This document shows, one piece after another, positions 49,094 through 56,884 of a stretch of 57,324 nt of DNA. Position numbers and translations under genes: made by a program. How positions within the stretch are numbered: the stretch's first letter is position 1; each line of letters starts with the position of its first letter. Source of the DNA: Clostridia bacterium (GTDB lineage Bacteria; Bacillota; Clostridia; Christensenellales; CAG-314); contig JAFQSA010000003.1 in assembly GCA_017409765.1 (NCBI GenBank), forward strand, positions 1 through 57,324, read 5' to 3'. The notes under the pieces were generated by a model. It saw only the letters and a list, made by a program, of their open reading frames with translations, was not told the origin of the DNA and did not search any database.

Positions 49094-50917
49094 GTGTTAG
49101 AAAATATCAAAAATATCCATGACCTACAAAAACTTGACGTCAAACAGTTGCCACAACTGTGCCAAGAAATTCGTCAAAAACTTGTCGAAGACGTGTCACG
49201 CAATGGCGGACATTTGGCAAGCAATCTCGGTGTGGTAGAGTTGTCTGTTGCCCTTCACTATGTGTTTGGCGACGACGACAAAATTGTTTGGGACGTCGGT
49301 CATCAAAGTTATGTTCACAAAATTCTTACCTCTCGCGGTGAGAATTTTTGCACTTTACGCCAAAAAGATGGCCTTTGTGGATTCCCCGATAGCGCGGAAA
49401 GTGACCGCGATAGTTTTGGAACAGGTCATGCTGGCACGGCAATCTCCGCTGCACTTGGCCTAGCCAAAGCGCGTGACGTTGCAGGGCAAAATCACAATGT
49501 AGTTGCTGTCGTTGGCGATGGCGCAATGACTTGTGGTACAACCTACGAAGCGCTCAATAACATTGGCAAAACTAAGATGCTAATCATCTTGAACGACAAC
49601 AACATGTCTATTTCCGACAATGTTGGATCTGCCACTCGCAACATGTCCAAGATGCGCGTTGGTAAATACGACAAAAACAAGCGTCGCCTGAAGGCATTTT
49701 TGCACAAAATTCCACTAATTGGCAAACCGATCTACAAGTTTTTGCGTTGGTGCAAGCGCCGTGCAAAACTTGGATTTGTTCGCAACAGTTATTTTGATAC
49801 CTTCAACCTAAAGTACATCGGTATCATCGACGGTAACGAAATCAAGGATTTGATCTACTACCTAAAAAACATCCGCGACAATGTCGATAAACCAACTGTA
49901 CTACATATCATCACAAAAAAGGGCAAGGGCTATGCACCTGCCGAGCAAGATCCCGTCAAGTACCACGCCGTACCTGTTGGCGGTTTTGCCGACGATGTTG
50001 ATGGTGCTGAGCAACCAACAGATGTACAACCAACATTTGCCGAGAGTTCTAGCATTGTTGGCCAAACACTTTGCAAGCTTGCATCGCAAAATGACAAAAT
50101 TGTGGCAATTTCCGCCGCAATGACAAATGCTGTTGGCCTAAAGGACTTTGCTGAAAACTATCCAAATAGATTTTTTGACGTAGGTATAGCCGAGGAGCAT
50201 GCAGTAACCTTTTCCGCTGGCCTTGCAAAGGGTGGTGCGCGTCCATTTGTATGCATCTATTCAACCTTTATGCAACGCGCCTACGACCAAATTTTGCACG
50301 ATGTTGCCATCCAAAACTTGCCAGTTACGCTATTGTTGGATCGCGCCGGTTTTGTTGGCGAAGATGGTAAAACGCACCAAGGCTTGTTCGATTTGTCCTA
50401 CCTTGGCAATATTCCCAATCTCAAGATTTGGACTCCCGCAACGGCTACTCAACTGGAACAAATGATGGAGAAATCTCTCGCAGAGCAAGGACCTGTTGCC
50501 ATAAGATACCCACGAACTTTACCAACAGACAATTTGCAAATCAACGAAGGTTGGAACACATTCGGCTCGGCTGAGGCAAAAGTAAAACTTTTGTGTGTTG
50601 GCCCACGAATTTTGCAAAATGCAATTGGATTGCAAAGCGAAAAAGTTCAAGTTGTAAATGTCACAACTGCAAAACCGCTTGACAATAACTATCTTGCAAC
50701 CATCAAGGTGGACGACGTGGTTGTTACCATCGAAGAAAACGTCCTTTTGGGCGGTTTTGGCCGTAGTGTTGCAAGCATACTTTCAGCCGTTGGATGTAAA
50801 GTTATCTCACTTGGCGTAGACGACCAATTTGTCGCTCATGCCACAGTCGACGAGCAACTAAAACAATTCGCGCTTGATGCAAATTCCTTGCAACAGTTTG
50901 TGGTAAAATTATTGTAA
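49094..50917 (+). CDS. dxs: 1-deoxy-D-xylulose-5-phosphate synthase
   Basis: TPP enzyme and first step of the DXP pathway, joining pyruvate and glyceraldehyde 3-phosphate. 607 residues; start codon GTG. HLASNLGVVELSVALHYVF, WDVGHQSYVHKILT, GTGHAGTAISAALGLA, the TPP motif GDGAMTCGTTYEALNN...ILNDN, KKGKGYAPAE, then the transketolase domain DVGIAEEHAVTFSAGLAKGG, DRAGFVGEDGKTHQG and the C-terminal TIEENVLLGGFGRSV. It begins 1 bp after oapA, behind GAAGG. Confidence 0.97.
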   Translation: MLENIKNIHDLQKLDVKQLPQLCQEIRQKLVEDVSRNGGHLASNLGVVELSVALHYVFGDDDKIVWDVGHQSYVHKILTSRGENFCTLRQKDGLCGFPDSAESDRDSFGTGHAGTAISAALGLAKARDVAGQNHNVVAVVGDGAMTCGTTYEALNNIGKTKMLIILNDNNMSISDNVGSATRNMSKMRVGKYDKNKRRLKAFLHKIPLIGKPIYKFLRWCKRRAKLGFVRNSYFDTFNLKYIGIIDGNEIKDLIYYLKNIRDNVDKPTVLHIITKKGKGYAPAEQDPVKYHAVPVGGFADDVDGAEQPTDVQPTFAESSSIVGQTLCKLASQNDKIVAISAAMTNAVGLKDFAENYPNRFFDVGIAEEHAVTFSAGLAKGGARPFVCIYSTFMQRAYDQILHDVAIQNLPVTLLLDRAGFVGEDGKTHQGLFDLSYLGNIPNLKIWTPATATQLEQMMEKSLAEQGPVAIRYPRTLPTDNLQINEGWNTFGSAEAKVKLLCVGPRILQNAIGLQSEKVQVVNVTTAKPLDNNYLATIKVDDVVVTIEENVLLGGFGRSVASILSAVGCKVISLGVDDQFVAHATVDEQLKQFALDANSLQQFVVKLL

Positions 50918-50940
50918 TTTTATTCATTTTAATGTATAAT
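50912..50940 (+). promoter_or_regulatory. Promoter for argR-recN
   Basis: TTGTAA (50912-50917) overlaps the dxs stop; 17-bp spacer; TATAAT (50935-50940). A 10-bp palindrome ATATGCATAT (50939-50948) covers the end of the -10 box and the start region, and GTATA/TATAC flank it. This could be an ArgR autoregulatory site, though it does not match the ARG-box consensus well. Confidence 0.65.
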
Positions 50941-50986
50941 ATGCATATACGCGAAGTTGCTTTGGCGCGTTATATGGAGGAAATTT

Positions 50987-51436
50987 ATGTCACGTTCAAC
51001 ACGACAATCTAAAATTTTGAGTTTGATTGCCATTCACGATATCGACACGCAGGAAGATCTTGTGCGTTTGCTTGCAAACGAAGGCTTTGTTGTCACTCAA
51101 GCAACGGTTTCTCGCGATATCAAGGAACTTGGACTTGTCAAAACACTTGGAGCAAATGGTTCATATCGTTATACCACAAAACAAACAATCGATTTTTCCA
51201 TTTCTACAAAGTTGCTAAACGTTGTTAGAGAAGCGACGTTGTCGGTGGTTGTTGCCAACAACTTGGTTGTTGTAAAGACTATTGCTAACAGCGCGTCGGC
51301 AGTTTCTGTTGCATTCGAGCAAATTCTTGGAAACGAAATTGTTGGTATTGTGGCTGACCGCAACACAATTTTGATTGTCTGCATGACGGAAGTGCAAGCA
51401 AACGCCGTTGCAAACCAAGTAAAACAACTTATTTAG
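50987..51436 (+). CDS. argR: Arginine repressor ArgR
   Basis: 149-residue arginine-responsive regulator. The N-terminal winged helix has RQSKILSLIAIHDIDTQEDLVRLLANEGFVVTQATVSRDIKELGLVK (the TQATVSRDI motif), followed by a C-terminal hexamerisation and arginine-binding domain (VVKTIANSASAVSVAFEQI, EIVGIVADRNTILIVC; usual GTIAGDDTIL). GTIAGDDT here reads GIVADRNT, so the two Asp that bind arginine are reduced to one. RBS GGAGG; the frame back to 50957 is not used. argR-recN is the standard Firmicutes pairing after dxs. Confidence 0.95.
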   Translation: MSRSTRQSKILSLIAIHDIDTQEDLVRLLANEGFVVTQATVSRDIKELGLVKTLGANGSYRYTTKQTIDFSISTKLLNVVREATLSVVVANNLVVVKTIANSASAVSVAFEQILGNEIVGIVADRNTILIVCMTEVQANAVANQVKQLI

Positions 51437-51481
51437 TAGCAACTAATTTGCAACAAACTACATACATTTGCAAAAGATACT

Positions 51482-53188
51482 ATGATAAAAAATCTTGTAA
51501 TTGACAACATTGCTCTCATTGAGCATGTAGATATCGACTTTAGAGAAGGTCTAACGGTGCTAACAGGCGAAACTGGTAGTGGTAAATCTATCATTATCGA
51601 TTCGCTTGCCTTCGTATTGGGCGATCGTGCGGATAAAACACTTATCAAGCACGGTTGTGAGTTTGCTGCCGTTTCCGCCTTGTTCGAAGTTGAGCCAAAT
51701 TCGCCAGTACTTGCCAAAATGAGTGAGTATGGCTTTGGCGACGATTGCGAAATTTTGATCACTCGCAAGATGTCTTTGGCGGGCAAAAACGAAATTCGTA
51801 TCCAAGGCAAGGTTGCAACACTTTCAATTTTGAAGGAAGTTTGTTCAAACTTGGTGGATATTTTTGGTCAAGGACAACATTTGGCACTTATTGATGTCAA
51901 AAATCAACTTTCCGTGTTGGATGCCTTTTGCAATTTTGATGGCTGTGATAGTCAACTTGTAGAACTTTACAGCAAGTATCAAGCGGTTTGTACCGAAATG
52001 AAGGCATTTGGCGGTAGCGATGCTGAGCGCGCGCGACTAATTGATATTCTCAAATTCCAAATTGACGAGTTGGAAAATGCCAATTTGGACGAAGAAGAGG
52101 AAAACGAACTTATCGCAACGCACAAGCGCCTTGTAAATATTGAAAAAATAACTTCAGCAATCTCCAATGCAGTTGCTCTGCTTGCAACGGATGGCGGTGC
52201 AGTAAATGGTTTATCCCATGCGTGCAATTTGTTGCGCGGTATATCTAACGTGGAAGAGGATTGTGTCGACCTTGCCGAGCGCCTCGACTCTGCTCGTTTG
52301 GAAGTGGACGATATTGCTCAAACTTTGGAAGACATTTTGTCCAAGACGGAAATCTCCCAAGAGGAAATTGACCGTTTGGAAGGCCGATTGGAATACATCC
52401 GCACAATCAAGCGTAAGTATGGCGGAAGCATTGCCGAGGCGCTAAAATTCCTTGATGATGCCAAAAAGCAATACGACAATTTGGTAAACGCAACCGAGCG
52501 TATGGCCAACTTGCTTGCGGAAAAAACTGCAATTATCAACAAAATGTACGCAGTTGCTAGCAAAAAATCACAAATTCGCAAAGATACTGCAGACAAGCTT
52601 GCAAAACGTATCATGGCGGAACTTGCCGATTTGGGTATGCGAGGCACAACATTTGTTGTGGATTTTGCAGTTCAAACATTGGACGAATTTGCAAAAATGC
52701 CATCAGCGGACGGTATCGATACAGTGGAGTTTTTGATGTCCGCAAACGTTGGCGAACCAGTAAAACCACTTGCAAAGGTAATTTCCGGTGGCGAAATGTC
52801 ACGCTTTATGCTGGCGGTCAAAAACATCACGGCCCTTGCTGAAAAAATCCCCACAATGGTATTTGACGAAATTGATGCGGGCATCTCCGGCAACGTGGCT
52901 CAAATTGTTGCTGGAAAACTTGCAAATGTTTCCTCCAACAAACAAGAGGGTTACCAATGCATTGTTATCACTCACTTGCCGCAAATTTGTGCAATGGCGG
53001 ATACCAATATGCGCATCGAAAAGTTCGAGCAAAACGGCAAAACTCACACGTCGTTAACTTTGCTGGACGAAAGCAACAAGGCTCAGGAGGTTGCGCGACT
53101 GATGGGTAGCATCGGCGAACACGCGCTAGTTTCCGCGCAAGAACTAATTACATTTGCAAACGACTACAAAAAGACAATTCATGCATAA
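51482..53188 (+). CDS. recN: DNA repair protein RecN
   Basis: SMC-like ATPase acting early at double-strand breaks. 568 residues. IKNLVIDNIALIEHVDIDF and Walker A TGETGSGKSIIIDSL at the N-terminus; a signature-containing coiled-coil body (about 150-370, with QFGQGQHLALID-type sequence FGQGQHLALID); then ISGGEMSRFMLAVK (ABC signature) and TMVFDEIDAGISGNVAQIVAGKL (Walker B), ending VITHLPQICAMAD. No clear LexA box before it; the RBS is weak. Confidence 0.97.
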   Translation: MIKNLVIDNIALIEHVDIDFREGLTVLTGETGSGKSIIIDSLAFVLGDRADKTLIKHGCEFAAVSALFEVEPNSPVLAKMSEYGFGDDCEILITRKMSLAGKNEIRIQGKVATLSILKEVCSNLVDIFGQGQHLALIDVKNQLSVLDAFCNFDGCDSQLVELYSKYQAVCTEMKAFGGSDAERARLIDILKFQIDELENANLDEEEENELIATHKRLVNIEKITSAISNAVALLATDGGAVNGLSHACNLLRGISNVEEDCVDLAERLDSARLEVDDIAQTLEDILSKTEISQEEIDRLEGRLEYIRTIKRKYGGSIAEALKFLDDAKKQYDNLVNATERMANLLAEKTAIINKMYAVASKKSQIRKDTADKLAKRIMAELADLGMRGTTFVVDFAVQTLDEFAKMPSADGIDTVEFLMSANVGEPVKPLAKVISGGEMSRFMLAVKNITALAEKIPTMVFDEIDAGISGNVAQIVAGKLANVSSNKQEGYQCIVITHLPQICAMADTNMRIEKFEQNGKTHTSLTLLDESNKAQEVARLMGSIGEHALVSAQELITFANDYKKTIHA

Positions 53189-53198
53189 TATTCATTTT

Positions 53199-53219
53199 GA
53201 CATGGCAAATTGCCCTGTC
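53199..53219. repeat. Inverted repeat between recN and ftsY
   Basis: GACA-T-GGCAA and TTGCC-C-TGTC form an imperfect 21-bp inverted repeat, 15 bp before ftsY and without a T-run. It could fold in the ftsY leader or be a protein site; no function assigned. Confidence 0.4.
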
Positions 53220-53233
53220 TAAAGAGGTTTACT

Positions 53234-54127
53234 ATGGGATTTTTCCAAAAGATTATTGATGGTCTAAAAAAGACCAAGGAAAGAATCGGTTTCAAGCTTA
53301 ACGAAATTTTCAAACGCGGTATATTCGACGAAGATTTCTACGAAGAACTTGAGTTTATTTTGTTGAGTGCCGATGTTGGCGAAGAAACTGCCGAAGATAT
53401 TATCGATCAACTTCGCGAGCGTATGCGCCAAGATCGCGTTGCCGATGCCAAACGCGCCAATCAATACCTTCGTGAAGTGCTTTGCGAAATCCTTGGTGAC
53501 GAAAAGTTCGAAATTCAAACACCTTGTGTTATCACAGTTGCGGGCGTAAATGGTGTTGGTAAAACAACAACTATCGGTAAACTTGCTAACATTTTTGTAA
53601 AGCAAGGCAAATCCGTTGTTATTGCTGCTGCAGACACATTCCGTGCTGCTGCGGGCGAACAATTGGAAGTTTGGGCAAAGCGAGCAGGAGTGCGCATCAT
53701 CAAGCACGAAGAGGGTAGCGATCCTGCAGCCGTTGTGTTTGATGCGGTTTCTTCCGCAAAGAGCAAAGGTACTGATATCGTTTTGGTGGATACTGCCGGA
53801 CGTCTTCACAACAAAAAGAACTTGATGGAAGAACTCAAAAAGATCGACCGTGTAATCGAGCGTGAGCACCCAACTGCAACGCGCAAGAATCTTATCGTTT
53901 TGGATGCAACAACCGGACAAAATGCCATTGCTCAAGTTGAGGTTTTTGACGAAGCAATCGATATTGATGGTATCGTCTTGACTAAACTGGATGGCACAGC
54001 AAAGGGCGGTGTAGTTCTTGCTATCAAGCACGATATGGATATCCCTGTTTACTTTGTCGGCGTTGGCGAAGGTATCGACGATTTGTTGTACTTCGATCCA
54101 CAAAGTTACGTCGAAGGTATCATCTAA
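53234..54127 (+). CDS. ftsY: Signal recognition particle receptor FtsY
   Basis: Membrane-associated GTPase that docks SRP-ribosome complexes. 297 residues with only a short N-terminal part, so the long acidic A domain of enterobacterial FtsY is absent, as usual in Firmicutes. GFFQKIIDGLKKTKERIGFKLNEIF starts the N domain; the G domain has GVNGVGKTTTIGKLA, AAADTFRAAAGEQL, DTAGRLHNK, TKLDGTAKGG and VGVGEGIDDL. The start at 53234 follows AGAGG. A tandem hairpin terminator follows. Confidence 0.98.
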   Translation: MGFFQKIIDGLKKTKERIGFKLNEIFKRGIFDEDFYEELEFILLSADVGEETAEDIIDQLRERMRQDRVADAKRANQYLREVLCEILGDEKFEIQTPCVITVAGVNGVGKTTTIGKLANIFVKQGKSVVIAAADTFRAAAGEQLEVWAKRAGVRIIKHEEGSDPAAVVFDAVSSAKSKGTDIVLVDTAGRLHNKKNLMEELKKIDRVIEREHPTATRKNLIVLDATTGQNAIAQVEVFDEAIDIDGIVLTKLDGTAKGGVVLAIKHDMDIPVYFVGVGEGIDDLLYFDPQSYVEGII

Positions 54128-54154
54128 TCTTACAGTCACGTTTAGTGACACTTT

Positions 54155-54179
54155 ACAGTCGCATTTTGCGACTGTTTTT
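54155..54179 (+). terminator. Terminator after ftsY
   Basis: ACAGTCGC and GCGACTGT pair over ATTTT, followed by a T run. A related hairpin (GTCAC/GTGAC) lies just before it, making a tandem pair. Confidence 0.88.
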
Positions 54180-54193
54180 GTTTGGAGAACAAT

Positions 54194-54529
54194 ATGCAAC
54201 ACACAATGAATCTTCACAATGCGCCATTTTTATCCATCAAAAGTGGTACAAAAACAGTAGAAATGCGCCTTTTTGACGAAAGACGCAAAAATATCAAAGT
54301 TGGCGATACAATCTTGTTTACCAACAATACCACAGGGGAACAACTTACTGTACAAGTAACAAATACGGAAGTATTTGCCACGTTTGACGAACTTTATCGC
54401 AACTACGACAAAGTTTCCATTGGCTACGCGCCAGACGAAGTTGCAAGTCCTGCGTATATGCACCTGTATTATACTCGCGAGCAAATTGCTACCTATGGTG
54501 TTGTTGCTATAGGCATCAAACTTTGCTAA
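54194..54529 (+). CDS. ASCH-domain protein (PUA-like fold)
   Basis: 111 residues. HNAPFLSIKSGTKTVEMRLFDERRKNIKVGDTILFTN is the ASCH pattern: a short N-terminal helix, the xIxxGxKxxExR motif, and VGDxIxF. It is a likely RNA- or nucleotide-binding protein; some relatives hydrolyse N4-acetylcytidine, but no catalytic claim can be made here. ATG 54194 follows GGAGAAC; an upstream TTG at 54182 is unlikely. It stands alone between a terminator and the ylxM promoter region, and it has no obvious promoter of its own. Confidence 0.85.
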   Translation: MQHTMNLHNAPFLSIKSGTKTVEMRLFDERRKNIKVGDTILFTNNTTGEQLTVQVTNTEVFATFDELYRNYDKVSIGYAPDEVASPAYMHLYYTREQIATYGVVAIGIKLC

Positions 54530-54540
54530 ATTTGTTGCAA

Positions 54541-54565
54541 AATTTACTCTAAAGTAGTGTAAATT
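54541..54565. promoter_or_regulatory. Operator-like inverted repeat before the ylxM-ffh promoter
   Basis: AATTTAC-T-CTA and TAG-T-GTAAATT form a 25-bp inverted repeat around AAG, with a single T/T mismatch. It ends 2 bp before the -35 box at 54568. There is no T-run on either side, so it is more likely a protein-binding site than a terminator. Confidence 0.5.
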
Positions 54566-54567
54566 GC

Positions 54568-54596
54568 TTGACAATACTTGGATATTTGTATAAAAT
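54568..54596 (+). promoter_or_regulatory. Promoter for ylxM-ffh-rpsP operon
   Basis: TTGACA (54568-54573), 17-bp spacer, TAAAAT (54591-54596), about 40 bp before ylxM. Confidence 0.82.
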
Positions 54597-54637
54597 ACCT
54601 AATGTAAAGCAAAATGGCTTTACACCAAGGGGAAACA

Positions 54638-54943
54638 ATGGCATTGACAAAGATTGAACTTGCAAAATTGTTGGGAGTGTATGGCCCAATGCTCACACAA
54701 AAACAACGTGATGCGTTGGCTATGTACTGCGAATACGATTGCTCGTTGTCGGAAATTGCCGACGAAGTTGGCATTTCTCGTCAAGGTGTGCGAGATTTGC
54801 TTGTCAATGCGGAAAAAACCTTAACAAAATTGGAAGAAAATTTGCATCTATCACAATTTGTGAGCGAAATCACAATTGCAGTTGCAAACAACGATATGGA
54901 AAAGGTTAGCGAACTAGTCAATGGCTATGTCGCAAAGGAGTAA
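54638..54943 (+). CDS. ylxM: YlxM/p13-like HTH protein (UPF0122)
   Basis: 101 residues. A sigma-70 region-4-like helix-turn-helix: LTQKQRDALAMYCEYDCSLSEIADEVGISRQGVRDLLVNAEKTL, then an amphipathic C-terminal helix. In Firmicutes it is almost always directly before ffh, and the streptococcal homologue stimulates SRP GTPase activity. It precedes ffh by 2 bp here. The start at 54638 follows AAGGGGA; an upstream in-frame ATG at 54614 lacks an RBS. Confidence 0.95.
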   Translation: MALTKIELAKLLGVYGPMLTQKQRDALAMYCEYDCSLSEIADEVGISRQGVRDLLVNAEKTLTKLEENLHLSQFVSEITIAVANNDMEKVSELVNGYVAKE

Positions 54944-54945
54944 AA

Positions 54946-56256
54946 ATGGCTGCTTTTTCTAACTTAACAGACAGAATCAACCATATTTTTTCCAAACTCA
55001 AAAACCGTGGTGCGCTTAGCGAATTGGAAATCAAACAAGCTATGCGCGAAGTTCGCGTTGCGCTTCTCGAGGCGGACGTAAACTATACCGTTGCCAAAGA
55101 TTTTATTAACAAAGTTACCGAACTTGCTGTTGGCGAAAAGATTTTGAAAAGTCTTACCCCCGGACAACAAGTTATCAAAATTGTAAACGAACAACTCATC
55201 GAGCTACTTGGCTCCACACAGTCCAAACTTGGTGTATCACCAAAATTGCCAACAATCATCATGATGTGCGGTTTGCAAGGCGCAGGTAAAACAACCATGT
55301 GCGGAAAACTTGCATATCACCTTCAAAAACAAGGCAAAAAGGTGTTGTTGGTTGCGGATGACGTCTATCGTCCTGCGGCAATCAAGCAATTGGAAGTTGT
55401 TGCCAACAAAGTTAAGTGTGGTTTCTTCGGAATGGGCCAAGGTAATCCTGTCAAGATTGCTAAAAGCGGTGTAGAACATGCAACAAAGAACGGCTACGAC
55501 ACCGTGATTATCGACACAGCAGGTCGTTTGCATATCAACGAAGAACTTATGGCGGAACTCAAATCCATCAAAAAGGCCGTTGACGTGTTCGAAACGTTGT
55601 TGGTTGTGGACTCCATGCTTGGTCAAGATGCAGTTAACGTTGCAAAAACCTTTGACGAGGCACTAGATATCACCGGTGTTATCATGACAAAGTTGGATGG
55701 CGACACTCGTGGCGGTTCAACGTTGTCCATCAAGGCGGTAACAGGCAAGCCAATCAAGTTCTGTGGTACAGGCGAAAAGCCAGAAGATTTGGAAATCTTC
55801 TACCCAGACCGAATGGCATCACGTATTTTGGGTATGGGTGACGTGCTCACTTTGATCGAAAAGGCTCAAACGGCCATCGACGAAGAAGAAGCACTCAAAA
55901 TGGCCAAAAAATTGCAAAACTCAACCTTCGATTTGGAAGACTACCTCAAACAATTTGAGCAAATCTCCAAAATGGGCGATCTCAACGATATCGTTGGCAT
56001 GATCCCCGGTGCAAGCAGACTAAAGCTTGGCGACAAAAAGGTTGACGAAAAACAAATTGCGCGCAACAAGGCAATCATTCAATCAATGACTCCCGAAGAG
56101 CGCAAAAACCCCAAAATCTTGAATTATTCTCGCCGTAAGCGCATCGCTGCGGGTTGCGGATTGCAAGTTCAGGACGTAAACAGACTCATCAAGCAGTACG
56201 AACAAACCTGCGACATGATGAAAAAGATGAGCAAATCTAAGCGTTTGCCTTTCTAA
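54946..56256 (+). CDS. ffh: Signal recognition particle protein Ffh
   Basis: GTPase and signal-sequence receptor of SRP. 436 residues. The N domain has SNLTDRINHIFSKLKNRGALSELEIKQAMREVRVALLEADVNYTVAKDFI; G domain: GLQGAGKTTMCGKLA, ADDVYRPAAIKQL, DTAGRLHINEELM, TKLDGDTRGGSTLSI, KFCGTGEKPEDLE. The M domain ends with RKRIAAGCGLQVQDVNRLIKQYEQTCDMMKKM (usual GSG, here AGCGL). No SRP RNA gene was found in the window. Confidence 0.98.
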   Translation: MAAFSNLTDRINHIFSKLKNRGALSELEIKQAMREVRVALLEADVNYTVAKDFINKVTELAVGEKILKSLTPGQQVIKIVNEQLIELLGSTQSKLGVSPKLPTIIMMCGLQGAGKTTMCGKLAYHLQKQGKKVLLVADDVYRPAAIKQLEVVANKVKCGFFGMGQGNPVKIAKSGVEHATKNGYDTVIIDTAGRLHINEELMAELKSIKKAVDVFETLLVVDSMLGQDAVNVAKTFDEALDITGVIMTKLDGDTRGGSTLSIKAVTGKPIKFCGTGEKPEDLEIFYPDRMASRILGMGDVLTLIEKAQTAIDEEEALKMAKKLQNSTFDLEDYLKQFEQISKMGDLNDIVGMIPGASRLKLGDKKVDEKQIARNKAIIQSMTPEERKNPKILNYSRRKRIAAGCGLQVQDVNRLIKQYEQTCDMMKKMSKSKRLPF

Positions 56257-56331
56257 CAGACAAAAACTTTGCAAAAAGTTTTAATAAATCAAAAACAAAT
56301 TTATTTATAATCACTTTGGAGGAAAACAAAA

Positions 56332-56592
56332 ATGGCAGTAAAAATGAGATTGACAAGACTTGGCGACAAAAAAAGTCCTTTCTACCGTGTTGTAGTTATC
56401 GACTCTCACAAAGCACGTGATGGTCAATACGTAGACTTGGTTGGCACTTACAATCCTTTGACAGAAGAACTTAACCTTGATACAGACAAGGCAAAGAAAT
56501 GGATTGATTGTGGCGTTCAACCAACAGAAACAGTTAGAACTCTTCTTGTTCGCACAAACGTTCTCGAACCTAAAAAAGCACACAAGGCGTAA
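56332..56592 (+). CDS. rpsP: 30S ribosomal protein S16
   Basis: 86 residues: MAVKMRLTRLGDKKSPFYRVVVIDSHKARDG is the standard start (split by eye into KMRLTRLGDKK and FYRVVVID), followed by YVDLVGTYNPLTEELNLDTDKAKKWIDCGVQPTETVRTLL. RBS GGAGG. rpsP-khpA-rimM is the common Firmicutes order. A TATAAT at 56306-56311 lies in the 75-bp gap before it but lacks a -35 box. Confidence 0.98.
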   Translation: MAVKMRLTRLGDKKSPFYRVVVIDSHKARDGQYVDLVGTYNPLTEELNLDTDKAKKWIDCGVQPTETVRTLLVRTNVLEPKKAHKA

Positions 56593-56605
56593 CCTGAGGT
56601 AAATC

Positions 56606-56836
56606 ATGTTGGAACTTGTCACCTACATTGTAACAGAACTTGTAGACGATAAATCTGCTGTAAATATCACATCTGCGGAAAATGATGGTGTCGAAACCAT
56701 CACAATTCGCGTTGCTGAAAAGGATATCGGCAAGGTTATCGGCAAGCAAGGCAAAATTGCTATGTCCATCCGTACCTTGGCAAAGGCCGTTGGTATCCGC
56801 GAAGGCAAGCGTTACAATATCGAGATTGAAGACTAA
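56606..56836 (+). CDS. khpA: KH-domain RNA-binding protein KhpA
   Basis: 76 residues, one type-II-like KH domain with the GKVIGKQGKIAMSIRTLAKAVG loop (GxxG). It forms a complex with KhpB and binds RNA broadly; it affects cell elongation in streptococci. It begins 13 bp after rpsP. A perfect 13-bp hairpin separates it from rimM. Confidence 0.95.
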   Translation: MLELVTYIVTELVDDKSAVNITSAENDGVETITIRVAEKDIGKVIGKQGKIAMSIRTLAKAVGIREGKRYNIEIED

Positions 56837-56839
56837 TTG

Positions 56840-56870
56840 AATTTGCCACAAGGTTTTCTTGTGGCAAATT
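56840..56870 (+). promoter_or_regulatory. 13-bp perfect hairpin between khpA and rimM
   Basis: AATTTGCCACAAG (56840-56852) and CTTGTGGCAAATT (56858-56870) pair perfectly over GTTTT. No T-run follows, so it is not a classical terminator. It lies 14 bp before rimM, which has no visible Shine-Dalgarno. Confidence 0.6.
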
Positions 56871-56884
56871 TGCTATGTACTAAT

